A stretch of DNA of 36,852 bases from Phycisphaerales bacterium (GTDB lineage Bacteria > Planctomycetota > Phycisphaerae > Phycisphaerales > SM1A02): NCBI GenBank assembly GCA_028823105.1, contig JAPKCC010000025.1:1-36852 (forward strand), given 5' to 3'. The position numbers and the translations under genes are program-made. The notes below the pieces were generated by a model. That model was not told where the DNA came from. It ran no database searches and saw only the letters and a program-made list of their open reading frames with translations. Position 1 is the first letter of the stretch. Each line of letters starts with the position of its first letter. Shown one piece after another: positions 8,918 through 17,381 of this stretch.

Positions 8918-11689
8918 TCAATTCTCCCTGTTCTCAATCAATGTGGCATCGACGATGCGGCCGTCGGCGAGAATGGACAACGCGACGTCGTCCCCAGAAC
9001 CCGCTTCCTTATCCTGACCACTGGAGCGAATCGTGACCAGAACCGCCTCCGAGCCTCGCTCGATCTCCTCGGATGCCGAGAACTCCAGGGTCAGAGGATG
9101 ACCCCAGGGATCGACGAGCAGTTCCGGATCGAGACTCTCCAGAAGCCTCCCCGCCACGCTCAACGGACTGGTCCGATCTTCCGGATCCAGTTCATCCCAG
9201 AGCGGAATCAACTGAACCGAGATTTGACGGGCGACCGTCTCGATCGACCGCCGACCCGACTGGTTCTCATCCGCCTGCATCGGATTACCACCTCCACCGC
9301 GAGTGACCAGTCCGAAGCGTCCCGCGATGACCTCGGGGGGATAGATGTTGTTGGTCCGATCCGCATCCGCAAGTTCGCGGTACGGATCAAGTCGAACGCG
9401 GACAATCGGCTGCGGACCGATGAACATCTTCGTGGCCACCGAAGGATCTTGCTTCCAGATTTCGACCGGAAGCATCACTTCCTCTGTCGTTCCGTCGCCG
9501 AAGACGATCTCTAGCGGCAGAGGCATCACCACACCCCCATGATTCCGAAATCGAACGATCGAAAAATGCAGGGGATCTGACGCCACGGCGTCGAAGACCT
9601 CGCGGTCCTTATCCTCCAATTGCTTCATGAATCTCTCGAATGAACGGCGATCGCGCTCAGTGACCTCGAGCTCGTCGAATCGACTATAGAAGTCGAGGAG
9701 TTCTGGATATCGCTCCGAGCGGCGCGGAAGATCCACATTCCTCGACGCGCTCCGACTGGGGAGTTCCAAATCCCGTTCCTCCATGAGCATCGGCTTCCGG
9801 ATCGACGGATCGCGGGGCTCGACCGTGTAGTCGAAGATTCGTTCGACCTCGATGTCGACATGCTGCGTCGAATAGAACCAGCCACGCCAGAACCAGTCGA
9901 GATCAACCCCACTCGCATCGTCCATGGTGCGGAAGAAATCCCCCGGCTCGGGCGTGCGGAACGCCCATCGACGACAGTACTCTTTGAACGCGTGGTCGAA
10001 AAGTTCCCGACCGAGGACGGTCTCCCGAAGCACGTTCAACGCCGTCGACGGTTTCGCGTAGGCGTTGTTGCCCTTCTGGATGATCGACTCACCGTGGGAC
10101 ATGATGGGACGCTGCCGTTCGCTGATCATGTACGAAACGATGTCCTGAGCCTCACCGCGGCGACCGGAGTGATCCGGCTCCCATTCCTCGGTGGCGAGGA
10201 ACTGGACGAAGGTGTTCATTCCCTCGTCCATCCAGGTCCACTGTCGCTCGTCGCTGTTGATGATCATCGGGAACCAGTTGTGTCCTACCTCGTGGATCAC
10301 CACGCCGATCAGGCCCCACTTGGTGCGTTCCGAATAGGTCCCATCCTCCTCAGGGCGGGGGCCGTTGAAACAGATCATCGGATACTCCATTCCCCCCACC
10401 GGACCGTTGACGCTGATCGCGACGGGGTACGGATACGGCACGGTGTACTTCGAGTAGACCTCGATGGTCTGTGCGACCGCCTGCGTTGAGTACCGGCTCC
10501 AGAGCGGCTCACCCTCGTTTGGAAAGAAGCTCATTGCCATGGCGATCTCACCCTGGGTATCCGGGACTTCGACGCCCCAGGCATCCCATGCAAACTTCGG
10601 ACTCGCCGCCCAGGCGACATCCCGGACGCGTCCGGCATGGAATCGCCAGGTGCGTTCGCCGCGCTCTCCCGATGACTGGATCTCGTGATCGCGGTCTTCG
10701 TTGCGCTGCGCCTCCTCCGGAGTGATCACGAACATCGGCCGATCGGCGGTGCGGGCCTCCTCCAGACGAGTCCGTTGAACATCCGTCAGAACCTCGTCCT
10801 GATTGAGCAACTCACCGCTTGCCGCGACCACAAAAGTCTCCGGAACGGTGATCGCCAGATCGTAGTCTCCGAACTCGAGCGCGAATTCGCTCTCGCCCTG
10901 AAATTGCTTGTTCTGCCAACCGTCTCCGTCCGTGTACGGCGCCATTCTCGGGAACCACTGGGCGATCTCGTAGATCGCGTTGTCATCATCATCGAACCAC
11001 TCGTAGCCGGACCGAGCCCGCATCGTGGTACTGGGAACGATGGCGCTGTTCCAGTCGATCTCGAATTGAATCGACGCGCCGGCCTCCAGCAGGGCCGGAA
11101 GATCGATGCGCATCATCGTTCCGTTGATGACGTATTCGAGCGGCGTCCCGTCGGAGAGGGCGACCCTCGTGATGTCCACGCCTCCATCGAATTCCTGCTT
11201 TTCCAACTGCTGTCGCATCCATCGAGTTGATTGGTCGCGACGCAGGTCCGGCGCGGTGTCGCCGAGCCGGCTGATCGAGTCCTTGCGAAAGCGATTCTGG
11301 TCGAGTTGCACCCAAAGATACGTCAGGTCGTGCGGGCTCTGATTGAAGTACGTGATCGTCTGCTCGCCTTCGAGCCGGTGCTTCTCGGTATCGAGTCGGA
11401 CCGCGATGTCGTAGTCGACCTTCTGCTGCCAGTAGTCGGGACCGGGCGCCCCGGACGCCAGCCGGACTTCGTTCGGAGTCGGAAGAAGTTCGTCGATCTG
11501 TCGAAACGGATCCGTCTCGTTCTCCCAGGCCGGCGCTTCAAGCCAGGGATCGTCGTGGAGTTCCCACCGCTCGTACTGCGAGGGGAAGAGCGAGGGTGGA
11601 TGGGCCGAGACCGGAACGCAAGTGATCCCGATTCCCGCCAGGACGATGACGAGCATGCTCGCCAGAGTTCGAAACTGGTACGTGTTCAT
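8918..11689 (-). CDS. Secreted M1-family zinc metallopeptidase
   Basis: The 923-residue product starts with a signal peptide (residues ~8-30) and is exported. The zinc site is complete: HEVGH with His466 and His470, catalytic Glu467, and the third ligand Glu489 in WMDEGMN, 19 residues after His470 as in M1 (gluzincin) enzymes. The exopeptidase motif reads GGMEY rather than the classic GAMEN. The region between residues ~70 and 220 matches the M1 N-terminal saddle domain (YDIAVRLDTEKHRLEGEQTI). A tail of ~300 residues beyond the catalytic and helical parts, with two strand-rich blocks, is unassigned. The start was placed at the ATG just before the signal peptide; a GTG at 11803 would overlap the arginase gene. 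The divergent arginase start is about 97 bp away. Confidence 0.9.
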   Translation of the reverse strand: MNTYQFRTLASMLVIVLAGIGITCVPVSAHPPSLFPSQYERWELHDDPWLEAPAWENETDPFRQIDELLPTPNEVRLASGAPGPDYWQQKVDYDIAVRLDTEKHRLEGEQTITYFNQSPHDLTYLWVQLDQNRFRKDSISRLGDTAPDLRRDQSTRWMRQQLEKQEFDGGVDITRVALSDGTPLEYVINGTMMRIDLPALLEAGASIQFEIDWNSAIVPSTTMRARSGYEWFDDDDNAIYEIAQWFPRMAPYTDGDGWQNKQFQGESEFALEFGDYDLAITVPETFVVAASGELLNQDEVLTDVQRTRLEEARTADRPMFVITPEEAQRNEDRDHEIQSSGERGERTWRFHAGRVRDVAWAASPKFAWDAWGVEVPDTQGEIAMAMSFFPNEGEPLWSRYSTQAVAQTIEVYSKYTVPYPYPVAISVNGPVGGMEYPMICFNGPRPEEDGTYSERTKWGLIGVVIHEVGHNWFPMIINSDERQWTWMDEGMNTFVQFLATEEWEPDHSGRRGEAQDIVSYMISERQRPIMSHGESIIQKGNNAYAKPSTALNVLRETVLGRELFDHAFKEYCRRWAFRTPEPGDFFRTMDDASGVDLDWFWRGWFYSTQHVDIEVERIFDYTVEPRDPSIRKPMLMEERDLELPSRSASRNVDLPRRSERYPELLDFYSRFDELEVTERDRRSFERFMKQLEDKDREVFDAVASDPLHFSIVRFRNHGGVVMPLPLEIVFGDGTTEEVMLPVEIWKQDPSVATKMFIGPQPIVRVRLDPYRELADADRTNNIYPPEVIAGRFGLVTRGGGGNPMQADENQSGRRSIETVARQISVQLIPLWDELDPEDRTSPLSVAGRLLESLDPELLVDPWGHPLTLEFSASEEIERGSEAVLVTIRSSGQDKEAGSGDDVALSILADGRIVDATLIENREN

Positions 11690-11786
11690 ATCGCGAGTGT
11701 AGATCCAACATCGATTCAGGTTCCAATCGACGACAATCTGGGATTGAAGATCGCCTTTCTGGTTGAATTCGGCGAGAATCCCCCCA

Positions 11787-12752
11787 ATGCCTGAATCTCC
11801 CACTCAGCCCGGTTCCTTGACGCAAGAACGCCATGTTCGAGTGGTGGGCGTGCCCATGGACATCGGGGGCGCGGGGCGGGGTGCCGCCGGAGGCCCAGCG
11901 GCCGTTCGGGCGACCGGACTGATGAAAACGCTCGGACCCGGGAATTTTGATCTTGGCGACATCGAAGTCGAATCGCTCCCCGATTCACTCTCCATCGTCC
12001 ATGGACCAGACCCGCACAGCACGCGTCCAGAGTGGCCGTTGATCCAGAGGGTCTGCACATCACTCCGCGAACGAGTCGAGTCGATTGTCACGGAAGGGCA
12101 TTTTCCGCTCGTCGTGGGCGGCGACCACGCGCTCGCGGTCGGCTCCATGGCGGGCGTGGCTCGATCATTCCACAAGACCGGACGACCGACGCCAGGTCTG
12201 ATCTGGTTTGACGCTCACGGCGATCTCAATACGCCGGAGACTTCACCAAGTGGAAATCCTCATGGCATGCCTGCGGCCGCCCTGCTCGGGTTCGGCGTTC
12301 CGCCATTCGACGAAGTGATCGGGCCCCACGGCTATTTCGACGGGGCGCGGACCGCGTTCGTCGGCTGTCGCGATCTCGATGACGGTGAGAAAACTCGTTT
12401 CAACGACTCCGGACCGCATCTCTTCGGTGGCGATCGATTCCGAAACGAGCGTCCCGAGGATCTCGCGGATCGGGTCTTGGATCTGGTCGCACCGAACGGC
12501 GCGCCATTCGCGCTCTCCTTCGACATTGACGTGCTCGACCCGGTACATGCGCCAGGCGTGAACCTTCGCGTGAACGATGGACTCGACCCTGACACGGTTC
12601 GCCGGGTGCTGCGGCGATTCGCTGACCACGGAGGCATGATCGCCATGGATGTCGTGGAAGTCGATCCCACGAGCGATCGTGATGGAGTCACCGCCGGACT
12701 GGCGGTCGAACTCACCGGTGTCGCATTGGGCACATCCATCGTGTCGGCCTAA
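11787..12752 (+). CDS. rocF: Arginase (ureohydrolase family)
   Basis: Arginase hydrolyses L-arginine to ornithine and urea using two Mn ions. All ligand motifs are visible: GGDHA with His114, DAHGD with Asp142, His144 and Asp146, and SFDIDVLDP with Asp247 and Asp249. The NTPETSPSGNPHGMP block, which binds the arginine alpha-amino and carboxyl groups, is the arginase rather than the agmatinase form. The N-terminal GxPxDxGxxGRGAAGGP loop also fits arginase. At 321 residues the length is close to the usual ~300. ATG 11787 is chosen; a TTG at 11763 would add eight residues. It is transcribed divergently from the M1 peptidase and ends 12 bp before the convergent squalene-hopene cyclase. Confidence 0.93.
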   Translation: MPESPTQPGSLTQERHVRVVGVPMDIGGAGRGAAGGPAAVRATGLMKTLGPGNFDLGDIEVESLPDSLSIVHGPDPHSTRPEWPLIQRVCTSLRERVESIVTEGHFPLVVGGDHALAVGSMAGVARSFHKTGRPTPGLIWFDAHGDLNTPETSPSGNPHGMPAAALLGFGVPPFDEVIGPHGYFDGARTAFVGCRDLDDGEKTRFNDSGPHLFGGDRFRNERPEDLADRVLDLVAPNGAPFALSFDIDVLDPVHAPGVNLRVNDGLDPDTVRRVLRRFADHGGMIAMDVVEVDPTSDRDGVTAGLAVELTGVALGTSIVSA

Positions 12753-12764
12753 CGCCCGCGGACC

Positions 12765-14852
12765 TCAGACCGTGAGGGGCGACTCGACCTTCCCGGATCG
12801 AACCAACCCCGCGGCATCAACATCATTTCCCCGAAGCCATCGTCCGATCGCCATCAGCGGAAACGAGTGCCGATACAAGTGGTAGCGAAGGTAGAAGACC
12901 TTGGGGAAGCCGGTGCCGGTGAACTCCGTCTCGCTCCAGCTGCCTGGGGGATCGCCATCGGGATTGCGTTGGGGATCCGCCGCGGCGTCCGCGTCGAGCT
13001 GCGTGTCGCACAACCAGCGGATCGCCTTCATCACGCTCGGATGATCCGCGCCGCGGATCTCCTGCAACGTCATCGCCGCCCACGCGGTCTGGCTCGCGGT
13101 GCTCGGACCGGTGCCCATGAGGCTTCGATCCTCGTAGCTCATCGCCGTCTCGCCGAAACTGCCGTCGGCTTTCTGCACCGACTCCAGCCACGTCGCCGCC
13201 TTCTGGATCCACGGCTGTCGCGGGTTCTCCCCACAGCGAATCGGGCCGATGACCGACTGCCAGGTGCCGTAGATGTAGTTCACGCCCCAACGACCGAACC
13301 AGCAGCCTTCGGGCTCCTGATGCCGCTTCACGTATTCGATCGCCTTGCGAACGGTCGGATCCGCATTGGTCAGGCCCATCCACGAAAGACTTTCGAGCAC
13401 TCGGCCCGTGATGTCCGGACAGCTCGGATCCTGCATCGCGTTGTGATCGGCGAACGGGATGTACTCGAGGATCGGACGATCGACGGTGCGGTCGAACGCC
13501 GCCCACCCGCCGTCGTCGTTCTGCATCGCCCGCATCCACGCGAGCCCGCGCTTCGCCGCCGCGATGTTCGCGTCGCCGCCGGTCCGGTACAGCGCCATCG
13601 CCACCATCGCGGTGTCGTCGACGTCGGGGTACCACGCGTTGTGATACTCGAAGTACCAGCCGCTGAATGGAACTTCGCCACGGACGTTCTTGATCCAGTC
13701 GCCCTGAAAACGACATTCTTTGCTCCGAAGCCATTTCGCCGCCGCGGCGCAGACCTCGTCGGCGTGATCCAGACCGCAGTCTGCAAGTGCGTAGAGCGCG
13801 ATCCCCGTATCCCAGACCGGACTGAAGCATGGTTGCAGCCGAATCGGCCCCGTCTCGTCGTCTGAATCCCCATCTTCGAGCATCAAGGCATCGAGTTCTC
13901 GTTCCGCTCGTGCGACGAGATCATGATCCCGTTGGTAACCCATTGCCTTCAAGGCGATCTGCCAATAGACCATCGACGGGAAGATCGCGCCCACCCCGTC
14001 GGTCGCGGCGATCCCGTCCTGACCGGCTCGGTCCTCGATCCAGGAGAAGGATCGATCGATCGATCGACGCCGCCAGGGCGATCCACCGATGCGTTGGAGC
14101 ATCTTCAATCCCCGATCGACGGCTGCGAAGAACCAACGCCAAGTTCGAGGCACGTCCTCACGCATGAGCAGTCGATGTCGGTCACGTTGGGAATGGAAGA
14201 GTTCGTCGATTCCCCGTTCCGGATCGATCCGTCGGACCGGCCGAAACGTCACCACCAGCGATAACGGGAGGATCATGGTGCGGGTCCACGCCGATACCTT
14301 GTCGAGATGAAAGTAGGACCATCTTGGCAGCAACACGATCTCGGGTGGGATGGCGGGCACCGCGTTCCAGGAGACCTGGCCTAGGCACGCCAGAAAGAAG
14401 TTCGTAAACGTGTTCACCCGCTCCGCGCCGCCGAGACCCAGGATCAACTTGCGGGCCTGACGCATGTGCGGCGCCTCTGGATCGTCACCGTGCAGTTTGA
14501 GGACGAAGTACCCCTTCACCGTGGCGCTGAGATCCGCACCGGAGCCGGGGAACTGCCCCCAACCCCCGTCCGATTGCTGCTGTTCGCGTAGCGTCGCCAA
14601 GATTCGCTCGAGGGTCCCGGGATCGCGACCGTCGGCGAGCGGGCTCGTTTCCTGCTTGAGGATCCACTTCATCAGGAGGTACTCGCTCTGCAGAATCGAG
14701 TCACCCTCAAGTTCACCGCACCAGTGTCCATCCTCCCGCTGCACGGAGGCGAGCCCCTCGATCGCGAGCAACATGGCATCGGACGCGGCCTCGCGGAGTT
14801 GCGAATCCGGACCGACGTTGGTGATGGACTTTCGCGGACGCTGGAAACTCAT
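12765..14852 (-). CDS. shc: Squalene-hopene cyclase
   Basis: This enzyme protonates squalene and folds it into the pentacyclic hopene, the first step of hopanoid synthesis, as a monotopic membrane protein. The catalytic DxDDTA motif is present as DVDDTAM (Asp410, Asp412, Asp413). Several QW repeats, which brace the double alpha-barrel, can be read: QREDGHWCGELEG, EQQQSDGGWGQFPG, QNDDGGWAAFD, EPEGCWFGRWG and KADGSFGE. At 695 residues it is slightly longer than the ~630-residue Alicyclobacillus enzyme and similar to many planctomycete and proteobacterial forms. No other hopanoid (hpn) genes lie nearby. The upstream neighbour is a small hypothetical gene about 150 bp away. The end faces the arginase gene. 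Confidence 0.95.
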   Translation of the reverse strand: MSFQRPRKSITNVGPDSQLREAASDAMLLAIEGLASVQREDGHWCGELEGDSILQSEYLLMKWILKQETSPLADGRDPGTLERILATLREQQQSDGGWGQFPGSGADLSATVKGYFVLKLHGDDPEAPHMRQARKLILGLGGAERVNTFTNFFLACLGQVSWNAVPAIPPEIVLLPRWSYFHLDKVSAWTRTMILPLSLVVTFRPVRRIDPERGIDELFHSQRDRHRLLMREDVPRTWRWFFAAVDRGLKMLQRIGGSPWRRRSIDRSFSWIEDRAGQDGIAATDGVGAIFPSMVYWQIALKAMGYQRDHDLVARAERELDALMLEDGDSDDETGPIRLQPCFSPVWDTGIALYALADCGLDHADEVCAAAAKWLRSKECRFQGDWIKNVRGEVPFSGWYFEYHNAWYPDVDDTAMVAMALYRTGGDANIAAAKRGLAWMRAMQNDDGGWAAFDRTVDRPILEYIPFADHNAMQDPSCPDITGRVLESLSWMGLTNADPTVRKAIEYVKRHQEPEGCWFGRWGVNYIYGTWQSVIGPIRCGENPRQPWIQKAATWLESVQKADGSFGETAMSYEDRSLMGTGPSTASQTAWAAMTLQEIRGADHPSVMKAIRWLCDTQLDADAAADPQRNPDGDPPGSWSETEFTGTGFPKVFYLRYHLYRHSFPLMAIGRWLRGNDVDAAGLVRSGKVESPLTV

Positions 14853-14999
14853 ACCGGCATCAATCCCTGGGTCGACTCACGAGCAAAGTCCCAGCCAACC
14901 TGCGGCGAACGACAGGCGAGATGGGAAAGTCTCGATTCTAGCGGACCGAAACGAGGTGCTTCATTCGTTGAGGAACGATGCAATTCGGGAGAACGGTGC

Positions 15000-15272
15000 C
15001 TACGCAACGACCTGCTTCCGGCGGATTCGAATGAGGTCGGCTCGAATTCCGAGCACGGCACGGAAGAGCACCACCGCCTCCGGCCCGGTCATGCCGTCGT
15101 GGAGAACCAGGCAGGTACCCAGGCCCGGATGCGCTCCGGCGGCCCGTCCGAGCGGGTCACCGCGGTCCAGCCGCCGGCCATTTCGCCCACAGAAGAGAAG
15201 AAGATCCATTCCGTAGAGATCACGAAATGCCCTCTGCACCTTGCTCGCTGGAGAATCGTGCGTCACCTTCAT
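15000..15272 (-). CDS. Small hypothetical protein
   Basis: The 90-residue product reads KVTHDSPASKVQRAFRDLYG, then a GMDLLLFCGRNGRR stretch, then GLGTCLVLHDGMTGPEAVV and a C-terminal basic stretch with ADLIRIRRKQVVA. There is no signal peptide or membrane segment, and I do not recognise a family. ATG 15272 is preceded by GGTGGTGG, a plausible ribosome site. It lies between nuoG and shc on the same strand, with gaps of about 255 and 150 bp, so it may be a separate unit. The composition is consistent with a real gene but an accidental frame in GC-rich DNA cannot be excluded. Confidence 0.4.
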   Translation of the reverse strand: MKVTHDSPASKVQRAFRDLYGMDLLLFCGRNGRRLDRGDPLGRAAGAHPGLGTCLVLHDGMTGPEAVVLFRAVLGIRADLIRIRRKQVVA

Positions 15273-15316
15273 TGTCCACCACCATCCGCTGGAGTTCCCG
15301 GAGGTTCGATCGGCCT

Positions 15317-15351
15317 ATGACCGCATGGACCGCATGGACCCCATAGACCGC
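15317..15351. repeat. Short 9-bp tandem repeat between genes
   Basis: Four imperfect copies lie head to tail: ATGACCGC, ATGGACCGC, ATGGACCCC and ATAGACCGC. They sit between nuoG and the small hypothetical gene. A similar 9-bp ATG-containing repeat occurs inside the exbB-like gene start. No function is apparent. Confidence 0.6.
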
Positions 15352-15527
15352 GACGCAGGACAGAACCGCTAAACCGTCGTTTTCTTTCAGCCGGTCTCGA
15401 AAATCTCAGCCAGATGGTCCAGACCGGCATTCGCCGGTGGCCATTCGGTCATGCGATGATGGACTCGGCGCTCGCCGAGGGGGCCTGTTCATCGACCGGG
15501 GTCAGTTGATGCGGATATCGCTCGAAC

Positions 15528-17186
15528 TCAGAGGTCGACGACCACCATGTCGCTCTCGATGGAGACCTTGGACTCCGGTCGGACGATCTCATTCCTGAAA
15601 CCACTTAATCCGGAGAGCGTGGAGATCTCCGCTCGAGTCTGTTCGGGATCGAACTTCGCGCTGGCACGGCCTTCCCGGGCGGCTAAGAGATCGATCGCCA
15701 TTTGCGACTCACTCTTGCAGTAGTCGATGGGCGTGATGGCCCGCTCGAATGCTTGCAATCGATCGGCGGCATTCTGGAACGAACCGGCCTTCTCCATCCA
15801 AGTCGCACTCGGAAGGAGAACCGCAGCGGTGTCTGTCAAACGACTCGGGAGCGTGTCGATGAGTACGAAAGGCTTGGAAGCGATCGCCTCGGCCCACTCC
15901 GCGGTCACCCATTCACTCGGATAGTTACCAGTGATGACGGTGGCAGCGAACTGACCTGCCGACGATTGCGAGCGGAATGTGTCCGCATCGAGAATGGCGC
16001 CTTCGTCACCTCCGCAAATTCCGGTAAGCACTCGCCGCACGCCGCGGGCGTTGGGCGCCTTCTCCGCTCGAACGATGAATCCGCTGTATTCGCGATCCTC
16101 GCCGTCGACGGGTACCGGACCGAGACCGAAGACCACGCCGGGGTCGATTGACCGGACCCATTGAGCAAGTAGGTAGGCGTCTTCGCAGGAGAGCATCGGA
16201 CTCACCAGCACGCCGAGCCGACCTTGCCCCGCCGCGACCTCAAGGGTCTCGTTGGCAGCATTGATCGAATCACGCCACGCGTCGCCGGCTCGATTGTGAT
16301 CGAAGGCATCAAGACCTCGAACCATCGGCATTCGCAGTCGCCCCTCGTCGTGCACGAATTTCCAACCGTATCGAACCTCGTCGGTGATCCACCACTTGTT
16401 GACTTCGGCATTCTCCCGAGGCTTCATGCGATGGACGACGCCCTCGTTGTGCTCGACCCAGATGTTGTCGCCACTCGAAGTGATTCCGTCAATCGACGCG
16501 GTTTTCGTGAGGTACCACACCCGCTGCTTGAAGAGGAAGTCCTTGTCAAGCAACGCGCCGACCGGGCAGATGTCGATGACGTTGGAGGCCAACTCGTTGT
16601 CGAGCGCCAATCCCGGGAAGACGTTGATCTGCCCCGTCGAACCGCGACCATCCACCATCAACTCACCGGTGCCCGTCACTTCGCGAGTGAAACGTACGCA
16701 TCGCGTGCACATGATGCAACGGTCGCTGTACAGAAGCACGTTGGGACCGACACTCTTCTTGGGTTGCTTGTTCTTGTCCTCGCGGAATCGACTCTCGCCA
16801 CGTCCATACTGGTAGGAGTAGTCCTGCAGATGACACTCGCCCGCCTGATCGCACACCGGACAGTCAACGGGGTGATTGATCAGAAGCAACTCCATGACCT
16901 GCTTCTGGTTTGCGACCGACTTGGGACTGTCGGTATGCACGACCATGCCGTCCGACGCCGTCTGCTGACAGGTCGGCACGAGCTTCGGCCAGGGTTCGAG
17001 CTTGTGGTCGTTGCGAGGATTTGGCGCCCAGATCTCCGCCAGGCAGATCCGACAGTTGGCCGCGATCGAGAGACCAGGGTGGTAGCAGTAATGGGGAATC
17101 TCCACTTCGTTCCGAAGAGAGATCTGCAGGATGGTCTCACCTGGCTCGAAGTCGAAGGACTGGCCGTTGATGGAGATCGAGGGCAT
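15528..17186 (-). CDS. nuoG: NuoG-like NADH-quinone oxidoreductase subunit (iron-sulfur)
   Basis: NuoG is the large iron-sulfur subunit of the complex I electron-input arm. A [2Fe-2S] ferredoxin-like domain with Cys34, Cys45, Cys48 and Cys73 comes first. It is followed by the His-Cys3 [4Fe-4S] site (His105, Cys109, Cys112, Cys118) and a further [4Fe-4S] site (Cys157, Cys160, Cys163, Cys207). The Cys set for the extra N7 cluster is absent: the segment after residue 225 reads TASIDGITSSGDNI. The C-terminal molybdopterin-like domain is short, giving 552 residues against about 900 in E. coli. ATG 17186 is preferred over an upstream frame start at 17240. No other nuo gene is in the window, so the complex must be encoded elsewhere. 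A related NAD-linked dehydrogenase subunit is a possible alternative. Confidence 0.83.
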   Translation of the reverse strand: MPSISINGQSFDFEPGETILQISLRNEVEIPHYCYHPGLSIAANCRICLAEIWAPNPRNDHKLEPWPKLVPTCQQTASDGMVVHTDSPKSVANQKQVMELLLINHPVDCPVCDQAGECHLQDYSYQYGRGESRFREDKNKQPKKSVGPNVLLYSDRCIMCTRCVRFTREVTGTGELMVDGRGSTGQINVFPGLALDNELASNVIDICPVGALLDKDFLFKQRVWYLTKTASIDGITSSGDNIWVEHNEGVVHRMKPRENAEVNKWWITDEVRYGWKFVHDEGRLRMPMVRGLDAFDHNRAGDAWRDSINAANETLEVAAGQGRLGVLVSPMLSCEDAYLLAQWVRSIDPGVVFGLGPVPVDGEDREYSGFIVRAEKAPNARGVRRVLTGICGGDEGAILDADTFRSQSSAGQFAATVITGNYPSEWVTAEWAEAIASKPFVLIDTLPSRLTDTAAVLLPSATWMEKAGSFQNAADRLQAFERAITPIDYCKSESQMAIDLLAAREGRASAKFDPEQTRAEISTLSGLSGFRNEIVRPESKVSIESDMVVVDL

Positions 17187-17381
17187 GGGGCGGATTCCGG
17201 GCGTGGCGGGACGGCCTAAAAGGGCTCCGGATGGTATCAAGAGGACCGTTCGAAGGCTCGCGCAGAACGCCTGAATCCTTGGGAAGGAATGCCTCTTTCC
17301 CGGATCGAAGGCTCGGGAGCGAGGGTGGCAGCCTCTGGGCCCAGAACTGATGTGCCTTCATCGAGACAACCAGGGCGATCG

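Noticed and set aside
12867-13865. Plus-strand frame of 332 codons
   Set aside because: It is antisense to the squalene-hopene cyclase gene and has Arg/Pro/Ala-rich composition without motifs.
16224-17219. Plus-strand frame of 331 codons
   Set aside because: It is antisense to nuoG, whose iron-sulfur motifs decide the coding strand.
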